From Strigomonas culicis (taxonomy: Eukaryota > Euglenozoa > Kinetoplastea > Trypanosomatida > Trypanosomatidae), in contig AUXH01000416.1 in assembly GCA_000482145.1 (NCBI GenBank), forward strand, positions 1 through 17,245: 17,245 nucleotides of DNA. Reading direction: 5' to 3'. Shown in pieces: positions 1-6,996 of this stretch. Made by a program: the position numbers and the translations under genes. Within the stretch, counting starts at the first letter, position 1. Each line of letters begins with the position of its first letter. The notes beneath the pieces are model-generated. The model saw nothing but the letters and a program-made list of their open reading frames with translations, was not told the origin of the DNA and ran no database searches.

Positions 1-477
1 CTTGTGTGTGTGTGTGGCGGGGGCGGGAGCGTTTCGATGGTTTGGGGAGGGGGAGGCTGATTTGTGAATGATGCCAGGCGCCTCTTTTAGTATATGAAGA
101 ATGGCCCTCCACGAGGGAAAAAAGAAAGTAATAACACTGGGGAAAGCAAACGGGTTCCCTGAAAATCAGAGGGGGGATACCTTTTATGGCGTTGATAACC
201 CTTCTGGGGCATACCTCAAAAATGGCAAGTCTTGTTTTTCATCGCCGCTATTCCCTCCATCTCGCCTTTTGGTGCGACGGGCTTGTGCACTAGAGGACTT
301 GCCATTCTCCTCATGATTCTATGTAAGGCGGGCTTATTGGAGTGCATGGAAAGATGCTGTGCGTCTGCTGTGTTACTCCTTTCTCTACGATCCGTCTTAT
401 TTGATTAAACCGTTTGCTTGTCTATATTCGAAGTGGCGGTTTTCTGTCGGCGGCGGGGCTGGGGTGGTGTTGGTTTT

Positions 478-506
478 GGGGGGCCGGCGGGGTCGACGGG
501 CGCGGG
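478..506 (+). other. Potential G-quadruplex motif
   Basis: Four or more G runs of at least three are separated by loops of about 5, 5 and 3 nt: G runs at 478-483, 489-492, 498-500 and 504-506. This meets the usual G3+N1-7 pattern. Whether it folds, and whether in DNA or RNA, is inference. Confidence 0.5.
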
Positions 507-1260
507 CCCTCAACCCCCCCCTGGTCCATCATTTTTGTCTGTTCTGTGGGCGCGGCGGGCGTGGGGCTTGGTGGGGCGGTTCTCATGTTTCTGAACAAAT
601 AAAAAAAAAGGACCCCTTTGGGGAAAACAGGATGTTTTTCACTCATTTGTGGTGGCCAAAGGAGGCGTTTGTGGTTTTATGGTTGTCGCAAAGGGGCGAG
701 GGGGAAAGGAGTCGCGAGAGTTTTTTTTTAGTGTTTCCTCACCGGCGATGGCTTTTTTTTTTGATACCCCGCCCCCCTCTTAAACTGCAACCGGTCCCTT
801 GTGGATGTGTGATGTGTGTGTTTGTTCCTCCCTGTCCTTTTTTTTTTTTGGGGGGGGGCCCTCGTTGGGGCCGCGTTTTGCACCTCCGCTGCCCGCGGTT
901 GTTTGTTTGTTTTTTTCGCCCGGGGGCGGCCGGTCGGGGATCGAATCACGTCGGCGGCGCCGGCCCTTCAGCTGGGCTTGCTGAGTTGTTCCTTGTTCCT
1001 GTCTTTGCAGTGTGGCAAAAAATGGTGGTGGCAGCACATGATTTTCCACAGCAATGAGGCAGTTCATCGTTTCTCTTATTGAAAACAACAACAATGGCAA
1101 TGGGTTGTTGTGATGCAAAACTATGAAGGTATATATGCTAGTTAATAGTTAATAATCTCAGTTCTTTATTCTTTTTTCATTCTGATTTTTTTTTGTTTCC
1201 TTTAACTAATTATTTGGTCCTTCACTCACTGTTTTTCATTAATATCCGTTTTTCACTTAT

Positions 1261-1306
1261 GTTTTTTTTCTCCTCCCTTACTTTTTCTCTTGTTTTTTTT
1301 TTGCAG
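1261..1306 (+). promoter_or_regulatory. Spliced-leader acceptor for the invertase gene
   Basis: A T/C-rich tract is followed by TTGCAG ending at 1306, the first AG after the tract. Trans-splicing here would leave a 5' UTR of 40 nt before the ATG at 1347. It also excludes the in-frame non-ATG codons upstream as starts. Confidence 0.7.
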
Positions 1307-1346
1307 TATTATAGGAGTTGAAGCACTTATTCTATCTTCGATTCGA

Positions 1347-2816
1347 ATGCCTCACGAAAAGAATTTGGAAAAGGCCAATGCGGCTGTTTTGAGCCTGCGT
1401 AAAAAGATAAACACGGCGTATTATCCTCACTACCACATGGCTCCGTACGCTGGATGGATGAATGACCCAAATGGTCTTATTTACTTTAAAGGACTTTATC
1501 ATGTTTTTTACCAGCATAATCCCTATTCTGCTGAATGGGGACCGATGCACTGGGGTCATCTCACAAGTGAGGATTTGATCCATTGGCGTCACCATCCTAT
1601 AGCGCTTGCCCCTGGTGACAACTGGGACCGCGATGGATGCTTTTCAGGTTGTGCCGTCGAAAACGATGGCAAATTGTATCTTGTGTATACAGGCCACCAT
1701 TGGCTTGGCGAGCCGTTGGATGATAACCAAATCTACCAAGTTCAATGTCTGGCTGTTAGCGAAGACGGGTTTAATTTTGAGAAGAAGGGCATTATTGTGA
1801 AACCACCCGCTGACTTTGCTCATTTTCGGGACCCTAAGGTATGGTTTCAAAACGGAAGCTGGTGGATGATTTGCGGCGCACGAGATGAGAAGGACCAGGG
1901 CCAACTTTTACTTTATAACACCGATGACATTGAGGACTGGGATGATAGCACATTCACAATTATGTTCAAACCAGAAGATAAGAATATTTTTATGTGTGAG
2001 TGTCCAGAGGCCTTTTTCCTCAAAGATAAATTTGTCCTGATTGTTTCCCCTCAAGGCAAGCAGTCCGACGGCTATTCTTATCAGAATCTTTTCCAGTCTG
2101 GTTCGTATATTGGGGAGTGGACACCTGGTGATGATTTCACGAATTACACTCGTTTTACCGAAATGGATTTGGGACACGATTTTTATGGTCCTCAAACACT
2201 TGTAGCACCGGATGGAAGGAGAATTCTAATTGGCTGGATGAATATGTGGGAAAGCAATATGCCAACAAAAGACCACAATTGGTCTGGGCTTCTTACGGTA
2301 CCGAGAGAAGTGACAATTGATGAAGAAACAGGAAAGCTGATCTGCGTCCCCATCCGAGAGCTTGTTTCCATTCGACAGGAGCACGTATATATCCCCCCTC
2401 AGTACTTTCAAAACAATTCACAGATGCGACTCGTGGACAACTGCTCCGCTTGCGAAGTAAACATCATGTGGGGATTAGAGAACAGCACAGCTGAAAAGTA
2501 CGGATTGTGGCTTGGAAAAGGACTTGAAATATTTGTTGACAACCAAGCCAAACGCTTAGTTGTCAATCGCAACTACTCGGAACACGTCATCAGTGGTTAT
2601 AGAAGCTGCCCTCTTCCAAATTCACCTTATCTTCAACTTCAAATATTTTTTGACTGTTCGAGTGTGGAAGTTTTCGTGAACAATGGTGTTGCTGTTCTGA
2701 CCAGCCGAATCTATCCTCAACATGGTGACCGAGCTCTCAGCGCTTTTAGTATAAATGGCCAGGCGTGCCTCGTTCAGTGTGATATTTGGGGTCTGGCTAA
2801 GGCCATTGCAGTTTAG
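1347..2816 (+). CDS. GH32 beta-fructofuranosidase (sucrose hydrolase / invertase)
   Basis: The 489-residue product is a glycoside hydrolase family 32 enzyme that should hydrolyse sucrose or sucrose-6-phosphate to hexoses. Seen: the nucleophile motif WMNDPNG (Asp40), the RDP motif (Asp162, transition-state stabiliser) and the ECP motif (Glu218, acid/base), all in family order, followed by a C-terminal beta-sandwich with DCSSVEVFVN near 436-445. Length and motif context resemble bacterial ScrB/CscA-type intracellular enzymes (about 470-490 residues). The chosen ATG lies 40 nt after the trans-splice AG, and the N-terminus is hydrophilic with no signal peptide, so a cytosolic location is inferred. 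No C-terminal SKL-like glycosomal signal is present (it ends AIAV). Known: some trypanosomatids carry invertases thought to come from bacteria. Substrate choice cannot be settled from motifs. Codon use is A/T-richer than in genes further right, but the next genes share this. Confidence 0.93.
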   Translation: MPHEKNLEKANAAVLSLRKKINTAYYPHYHMAPYAGWMNDPNGLIYFKGLYHVFYQHNPYSAEWGPMHWGHLTSEDLIHWRHHPIALAPGDNWDRDGCFSGCAVENDGKLYLVYTGHHWLGEPLDDNQIYQVQCLAVSEDGFNFEKKGIIVKPPADFAHFRDPKVWFQNGSWWMICGARDEKDQGQLLLYNTDDIEDWDDSTFTIMFKPEDKNIFMCECPEAFFLKDKFVLIVSPQGKQSDGYSYQNLFQSGSYIGEWTPGDDFTNYTRFTEMDLGHDFYGPQTLVAPDGRRILIGWMNMWESNMPTKDHNWSGLLTVPREVTIDEETGKLICVPIRELVSIRQEHVYIPPQYFQNNSQMRLVDNCSACEVNIMWGLENSTAEKYGLWLGKGLEIFVDNQAKRLVVNRNYSEHVISGYRSCPLPNSPYLQLQIFFDCSSVEVFVNNGVAVLTSRIYPQHGDRALSAFSINGQACLVQCDIWGLAKAIAV

Positions 2817-2964
2817 CGGGAATTATACTTAATACCTGACCGCCTTTTACAAACATTTTTTTTTTCTTAGAGTGTAAGACCTCAAAAGTTCTTCTTTTTT
2901 TTTTTTCTATCCTTTGCGTATTTCTCAATGAGATTAACTGAAAGTGAATACAGCACAACGAAAA

Positions 2965-2980
2965 ATAAATAAATAAATAA
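2965..2980. repeat. (AAAT)n microsatellite
   Basis: Four AAAT-type units lie in the presumed 3' UTR of the invertase gene. Simple repeat with no visible function. Confidence 0.7.
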
Positions 2981-3206
2981 AGATTAATCGAATTAAAATA
3001 GTGTTTAAATAGCCACAATTATATCTTGTAGCTTAGTATGATTCACTCATAAATTCTTATCCTTAATGTGATTTCCAACTCATAAGAAATACTTGCTTTT
3101 TTTTCTTTTTTCGGTTTTTTTTTTTTATTGTCGGCGGAACTTCTTCGCTCACATGAACTTGAATCTCTTTGATACATATATATGTATGCATTTTGTGTCT
3201 TTGTCT

Positions 3207-3230
3207 TTCAACTTTTTTTTCTTTCTTCAG
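3207..3230 (+). promoter_or_regulatory. Spliced-leader acceptor for the R-SNARE gene
   Basis: A T/C tract ends in CTTCAG at 3230. The resulting 5' UTR would be 75 nt to the ATG at 3306. The position supports MSLVG as the true N-terminus. Confidence 0.75.
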
Positions 3231-3305
3231 GGTTGCTTATTAGTTATACTTACACTTACATACCCCTTCTTCCCACTCACACATATTTATACTGATAAGT
3301 CTGAT

Positions 3306-3968
3306 ATGTCTCTCGTGGGCGCGTTTGTTGCTTACCAGCGAGTGATACTCGCTGAACATAAGATTATGCCGCAAATGGAACCAGTACTTCAAAAAATGCT
3401 GGAAAGATTACCAAGATATGATACAGAAGTTAGTTACCAATACGAAGCACATATGTATCACTTCTTGATTGAAAATGAGATAGTGTACGGATGCGTTTCA
3501 GCGGCGAAATATGAGGTCCGCATCGTGTACGCTTATCTTTCTCAAATAAAAGATTCTTTCAAGATGAAGTTTGGTGGCGGTGCGGATCGTTATCCACGTC
3601 CCTCGGACCTCAATCCATCCAATTGCAACAATTTCTCAGTTATCCTAGGAGCAACGGCCAAAACATTTAATGAGGACCCGCAGGCGGACAAATTTGGGAA
3701 AATAAAAGAGGAGCTGACTAATACTCGCCAGGTAATGTTAGAAAACTTGGACACTGTAGTTGTTCGAGGCGATAATATAAATAATCTGTGTGACCGCACT
3801 GAATTGCTACGTGAAGAAGCACAAGGCTTCCACTCCAACTCCAGGTCTCTTAAACGCACATTGATGTGGCATCATATCAAAATCGTTATTGGTGTCATCC
3901 TTGCATTAGCTGCTATTGGCTTGATCATTGCCTTTATGGTCTGCGGTATAAATTTTAAGAAGTGCTAA
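3306..3968 (+). CDS. VAMP7: Longin-type R-SNARE, VAMP7-like
   Basis: The 220-residue protein is a vesicle R-SNARE expected to act in fusion of endosomal, lysosomal or secretory vesicles. Seen: an N-terminal longin-like domain at about 1-110, a SNARE coiled coil at about 128-188 with the zero-layer arginine Arg154 (context VVVRGDNINNL), and a C-terminal tail anchor at about 191-213 followed by a short luminal tail ending in FKKC. Domain order and length match the VAMP7 class (human VAMP7 is 220 residues). The start was placed at MSLVG because it follows the splice acceptor and begins the longin strand directly. It could instead be another longin R-SNARE such as a VAMP71/72-like paralogue; the longin R-SNARE assignment itself is strong. 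Expected partners are Qa, Qb and Qc SNAREs encoded elsewhere. Confidence 0.88.
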   Translation: MSLVGAFVAYQRVILAEHKIMPQMEPVLQKMLERLPRYDTEVSYQYEAHMYHFLIENEIVYGCVSAAKYEVRIVYAYLSQIKDSFKMKFGGGADRYPRPSDLNPSNCNNFSVILGATAKTFNEDPQADKFGKIKEELTNTRQVMLENLDTVVVRGDNINNLCDRTELLREEAQGFHSNSRSLKRTLMWHHIKIVIGVILALAAIGLIIAFMVCGINFKKC

Positions 3969-4125
3969 TGACAAGGTGGCATTTATGTTTACCTTTTATA
4001 CAATTTTTCCTATAGACACTCTCTACTGATCTACACCTATATCTCTACACTTTAATGCACGCGGCACATTCTATGATCACAATACGCTTGCCACATTTCT
4101 CTTCTGCGTGTCTTCTGCTCGCGTC

Positions 4126-4214
4126 ATTTTCTTCTCCCTTTCCTTTTTTATTCTGCTTTCATTCCTGTTCCTGTATCATGCGTCATTCTTGTTCACATAA
4201 TGGACAACGAAAAG
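4126..4214 (+). promoter_or_regulatory. Spliced-leader acceptor for the helical-repeat gene
   Basis: A pyrimidine tract at 4126-4172 is followed by its first AG only at 4213-4214. This AG lies beyond the ATG at 4200, so that ATG would be removed by splicing and the in-frame ATG at 4257 becomes the likely start. This decides the start codon, though an unusual acceptor upstream cannot be excluded. Confidence 0.5.
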
Positions 4215-4256
4215 CCCTTACGTCCATTCTATCTCGTTAATACCATCGTAAGAATA

Positions 4257-5417
4257 ATGGTCGCAACCCTTTCCATTGACTCTAGTAAGTGGGCCGAGAC
4301 AATTGAGAGTTCCGGAGAGGAATGCTTGACTTCCCCAATTTCCGCAAAAAATGTTGAGCACGTTTTATCAACAGCCGTAACCCGAAAGGCTCAGAAAAAC
4401 CTGTGCGCCAGTGTTCTCCCATTTGCTGCTTCCATTCTGAAAAATCGCTATGGGATCTCGATCATCATATCTTTAGTTAATTATGGTACCCCCAAAACGG
4501 TCGAGCTGGTGACGGAGAAGCTTCTCGCGCAGGACGAAGAGCTTTGGACATTTAAGAAGAAGCCCTCTGAGGATGAACTGACCGCCTTTTTGAGCACATT
4601 GCTGGAGCGTATTGTGTATAGAGAGGATTGCACGGGAGCAGCATACACAAAGATTGTGGACTCATTGAAAAGTGTGCCGAAGAGTGATCTATTTCGTTCC
4701 CCCTTCACCTTGGCTGCTGCTGGTCGTCTGGTGTCTCGCGACAGCGAATTTGCAACTAAAGTAAGCAACGACAAGGACGCCAAGAAGGCTCTGTGTGAGG
4801 CAAGTACTTCGCTGAGTTCCAAGGATACTGCGCAGAAATGCATTGATACCATCCTCCAAAAGGGAACTGACGATGAGGGTCTCCTTTCTGTGAAGTCCAA
4901 ATTTGTGTACGAAGCATTTGAGCCTCTCCTTGCAGTAAAGTCGTCGACAAAGCCTCGTGAAGATGTTCTTCTTGCTCTCGCTTCTCTCACGTCGTCTGGC
5001 TATGCGCTGAAGTTGGCACACTGCCTTTGCAAGTGGGATGATCTGCACACGTTAGCACAAAAAGACTCTTTTGCAAAAGTGCTGGCTGTTCTTTTGGAGC
5101 GCTCCGTAGGGGAGAAAGCTGGGCTAACCATTGTTTCCCAGGTCATCACAACGGCAGTGGACATAGACACGAGGCTGTCTTCCCGCAAAACGGCACAGTT
5201 GCACCTTCTCGCTGCTATTTCTAAAAGCAAGGAGTATACTGACGTGGTTGCAAAAAAGCTGGGCGGATCACAGGAAATGAAGCTGAAGGCCGCCAGAGCT
5301 CGCTACATCAATGCTACTGTACCAAAGGCTCTGTCCACACAGGCGAGCATTCAGGAAAAAATAAAAGCACTTCAGGGCTCAGAGGCGAAAAGTGGGAAGA
5401 AGCGTCCGAGGTCATAA
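4257..5417 (+). CDS. Helical-repeat protein with basic tail, possibly Puf/PUM3-like
   Basis: I do not recognise this 386-residue protein with certainty. It is almost wholly alpha-helical, built from short Leu/Ala/Ser-rich helices without membrane segments or signal peptide, and ends in a basic patch (KSGKKRPRS) that looks like a nuclear or nucleolar signal. The segment at about 58-90 (LKNRYGISIIISLVNYGTPK) resembles the Puf-repeat form seen in PUM3/PUF6 proteins, where a helix with YG..V..L..YG..... precedes the next helix. Those family members bind RNA or DNA in ribosome biogenesis. Later repeats are too divergent to call by eye. Armadillo/HEAT folds are the main alternative. The upstream ATG at 4200 would add 19 residues, but the splice AG at 4214 argues against it. 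Confidence 0.8.
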   Translation: MVATLSIDSSKWAETIESSGEECLTSPISAKNVEHVLSTAVTRKAQKNLCASVLPFAASILKNRYGISIIISLVNYGTPKTVELVTEKLLAQDEELWTFKKKPSEDELTAFLSTLLERIVYREDCTGAAYTKIVDSLKSVPKSDLFRSPFTLAAAGRLVSRDSEFATKVSNDKDAKKALCEASTSLSSKDTAQKCIDTILQKGTDDEGLLSVKSKFVYEAFEPLLAVKSSTKPREDVLLALASLTSSGYALKLAHCLCKWDDLHTLAQKDSFAKVLAVLLERSVGEKAGLTIVSQVITTAVDIDTRLSSRKTAQLHLLAAISKSKEYTDVVAKKLGGSQEMKLKAARARYINATVPKALSTQASIQEKIKALQGSEAKSGKKRPRS

Positions 5418-5637
5418 AATGCTTGCCCTATCACTTGGTCTTCATACTATAATTGTTCTTTCTTTTTCATAACCTTTTTTTTTTCTCTTTCATAATTGAG
5501 TACTCTACGATTAATTGTTAAATTGTTAATATGCAACCCACCTCATTACCATATGCCACCAACTATGGAAATGTAGCCTAGCGAAGAGTGCAAAGGGGTA
5601 AATGCAAAACGATGGATCTTTTTTTGCTGTAAATGGC

Positions 5638-5700
5638 CTTCCTTCTCTTTCCCTTTCCTTCTTTTTTTTTCTGCGAGAACAACGCAGCACCTCTGCCCAG
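5638..5700 (+). promoter_or_regulatory. Spliced-leader acceptor region for the 154-aa protein
   Basis: A pyrimidine tract at about 5638-5672 is followed by AG dinucleotides at 5677, 5687 and 5700. Any of them precedes the ATG at 5702. Use of the last would leave only one untranslated base, so the first two are more likely. Confidence 0.6.
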
Positions 5701-5701
5701 G

Positions 5702-6166
5702 ATGAAGCGGTTTTCCAATTTCGCTTGTCTTGGATGCTGCGAAAGCGCCTTTTTCGTGAGCAAACGACACAACATGCTAGAGCATCGCACCAAGGGCTCA
5801 CCGTACATGAAGCATCTGGATATCTATGCTCGTCGCGATCCCCAACTAGCCCCTTACCTTCTCCGAGAAATAGATATTGAATACAAACGAAAATGCCGAA
5901 AAGTACAATTCTTGCTTTGGGTTGTTGTCTTCACACTTACTGTGGCCTTGCAGACGCGAATGCAAGGGGAGACCCTGCACTATATGCGTCTGTACGCAAC
6001 CTTCGTCAAGGCGGAGCGTGACGCAAAAGACGATGATAGTATTAAGAGACGCAGAGCGTTTGTGAACATTATGAACGTTGTCAAGGAAGCATTCGATAGG
6101 GACCGCAAGTGGTCCAAGGACGATGAGAAGAAAGTCATCAAGGCTATCCGCGAATGTGATAAATAA
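5702..6166 (+). CDS. Small single-span membrane protein, unknown function
   Basis: The 154-residue product is not recognised. Seen: a Cys-containing N-terminus (Cys9, Cys12, Cys13), a polar stretch to about 66, one hydrophobic segment at about 68-84 (WVVVFTLTVAL) and a highly charged, Lys/Asp/Arg-rich C-terminal half ending ECDK, which may be helical. There is no obvious cleavable signal peptide. The span is flanked on the N side by basic residues (KRKCRK), which by the positive-inside trend suggests the N-terminal part is cytosolic. The ATG at 5702 is the first after the pyrimidine tract; an internal Met25 (ATG at 5774) is an alternative start. It sits next to another small membrane protein, but nothing shows that the two act together. 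Real-gene status rests on spacing, splice signal and non-repetitive composition. Confidence 0.72.
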   Translation: MKRFSNFACLGCCESAFFVSKRHNMLEHRTKGSPYMKHLDIYARRDPQLAPYLLREIDIEYKRKCRKVQFLLWVVVFTLTVALQTRMQGETLHYMRLYATFVKAERDAKDDDSIKRRRAFVNIMNVVKEAFDRDRKWSKDDEKKVIKAIRECDK

Positions 6167-6296
6167 TATAATCATCACCGATCAATCTAACCACCACCAC
6201 CGTTCATTTTTATTTGCGTATGCATAAGCGCTGCACACTGCCGGCCTGTCCTCGAAGCGTTCTTCCTCGTGCTACTGTTGCGCATCGGATGCTTAT

Positions 6297-6333
6297 CCCT
6301 TCTCCTTACTTTTCTTCTCTGTTTGTTTCTTAG
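6297..6333 (+). promoter_or_regulatory. Spliced-leader acceptor for the 104-aa membrane protein
   Basis: A T/C-rich tract ends in TTTCTTAG at 6333. The 5' UTR would be 71 nt, reaching the ATG at 6405. Confidence 0.7.
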
Positions 6334-6404
6334 CTCGAGCAAAAACACAAATTATCTAGTGCACCTATCTATTCTATTTCTATATAGCGAAGGACTTGCA
6401 TTCA

Positions 6405-6719
6405 ATGTTCTCCTTCATTTTCATCGGTCTCTTGCTGTTGGCCTCAACATTTATGCTAGGCGACACACTGGGCCATGTATTCAAGCTGAAGGCGGATCGC
6501 ACGTCCGATATTTTGTTTGGCTTGTATGTCATTGCCGTTGTAATAGGAGTTTTTGTTGACGAGGCTTCACTTGCGTATCTGGGTTGGTTTCAGATCACCG
6601 TTTTCGCAATATGTACCATTACGCATGCTCTCCGGCACGAGCTGTCGTTTGTCGTGTCGCGAGATTACATCTACTCACCATTAGCCGCATATGTTGTAAT
6701 CTTCTTTTTCATCTCGTAA
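6405..6719 (+). CDS. Four-span small membrane protein, unknown function
   Basis: The 104-residue product is strongly hydrophobic, with about four membrane segments near 1-20, 35-52, 58-75 and 89-103, joined by short polar links. Charged or polar residues close to the membrane include the first loop (FKLKADRTSD), Asp52-Glu53 after span two, and His/Arg/Glu between spans three and four (ALRHELSF). I cannot name the family. The size and four-span layout recall small ER-membrane or respiratory accessory proteins, but no diagnostic motif is visible. The true start is the ATG at 6405; the frame extends three codons upstream only through a TTG. A good splice acceptor upstream and a complete TAA-terminated frame support a real gene. 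Confidence 0.72.
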   Translation: MFSFIFIGLLLLASTFMLGDTLGHVFKLKADRTSDILFGLYVIAVVIGVFVDEASLAYLGWFQITVFAICTITHALRHELSFVVSRDYIYSPLAAYVVIFFFIS

Positions 6720-6893
6720 TACTAAGACCGAATGCAGTTAGAGAAAAACTAAAAAGAATATATTTATTTTTTTCCGCTGCTTTTCTTTTCGCTCCCGTTT
6801 CCGTCTTTCATGTTCACTGCGGAGAACGAAGAGCTGCTTTGCTTTTTTTAGAAGTGGTTCTTGTTGTTAACAAATGCATTCTTAACGTCTTTT

Positions 6894-6962
6894 CTTTCTT
6901 ACTACTCTCTTATCTCTCTCTTTTTTTTTTCGTTGTGGTTTCTCCCTTGCCTTTCACTTTAG
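6894..6962 (+). promoter_or_regulatory. Spliced-leader acceptor for the RPAP3-like gene
   Basis: A long T/C tract ends in CACTTTAG at 6962, giving a 34-nt 5' UTR before the ATG at 6997. Confidence 0.75.
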
Positions 6963-6996
6963 CTAACCGGTCATTATTAGAAACCATTGTCGAAAA

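Larger units (their letters stand above)
1..1346. other. Gene-free G/C/T-homopolymer-rich region
   Basis: No credible gene is visible. The stretch starts with a (GT)n run at about 4-15 and carries long G, C and T runs, for example around 474-483, 721-729 and 841-858. The longest open frame (about 359-1057) lacks an ATG start at its head and encodes low-complexity Gly/Arg/Phe/Pro-rich text. A 71-codon ATG frame at 101-316 has no recognisable domain. After about 1120 the sequence becomes A/T-rich and leads into the polypyrimidine tract of the invertase gene. It may be the 3' UTR of an upstream gene, a start region of a polycistronic unit, or both; the window cannot decide. Confidence 0.6.
2817..3305. 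other. Intergenic region: invertase 3' UTR and SNARE 5' region
   Basis: A/T-rich spacer of 489 nt without a credible gene. It holds poly-T runs near 2857 and 2894, an (AAAT)n run at about 2965-2980, a 16-bp palindrome at 3172-3187 and the SNARE splice-acceptor tract. The open frame reaching back to 3093 begins with TTG and encodes translated poly-T, so it is not part of the SNARE. Confidence 0.7.

Noticed and set aside
101..316. 71-codon ATG frame near the left edge
   Set aside because: No domain, only a weak short pyrimidine stretch before it, and composition like the surrounding non-coding sequence.
936..955. tRNA T-loop-like sequence (GGATCGAATCAC)
   Set aside because: The T-loop is imperfect (ATC in place of TTC), the flanks do not pair, and no D arm or acceptor stem is found.
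359..1057. 232-codon open frame with Arg/Gly/Phe-rich product
   Set aside because: It starts at GTG, is low-complexity translated homopolymer, has no domain and lies in the G/T/C-run block; openness is probably by chance.
1347..2816. A/T-richer codon use of the invertase as proof of lateral transfer
   Set aside because: The following SNARE gene is just as A/T-rich, so composition does not single out the invertase; only family resemblance supports transfer.
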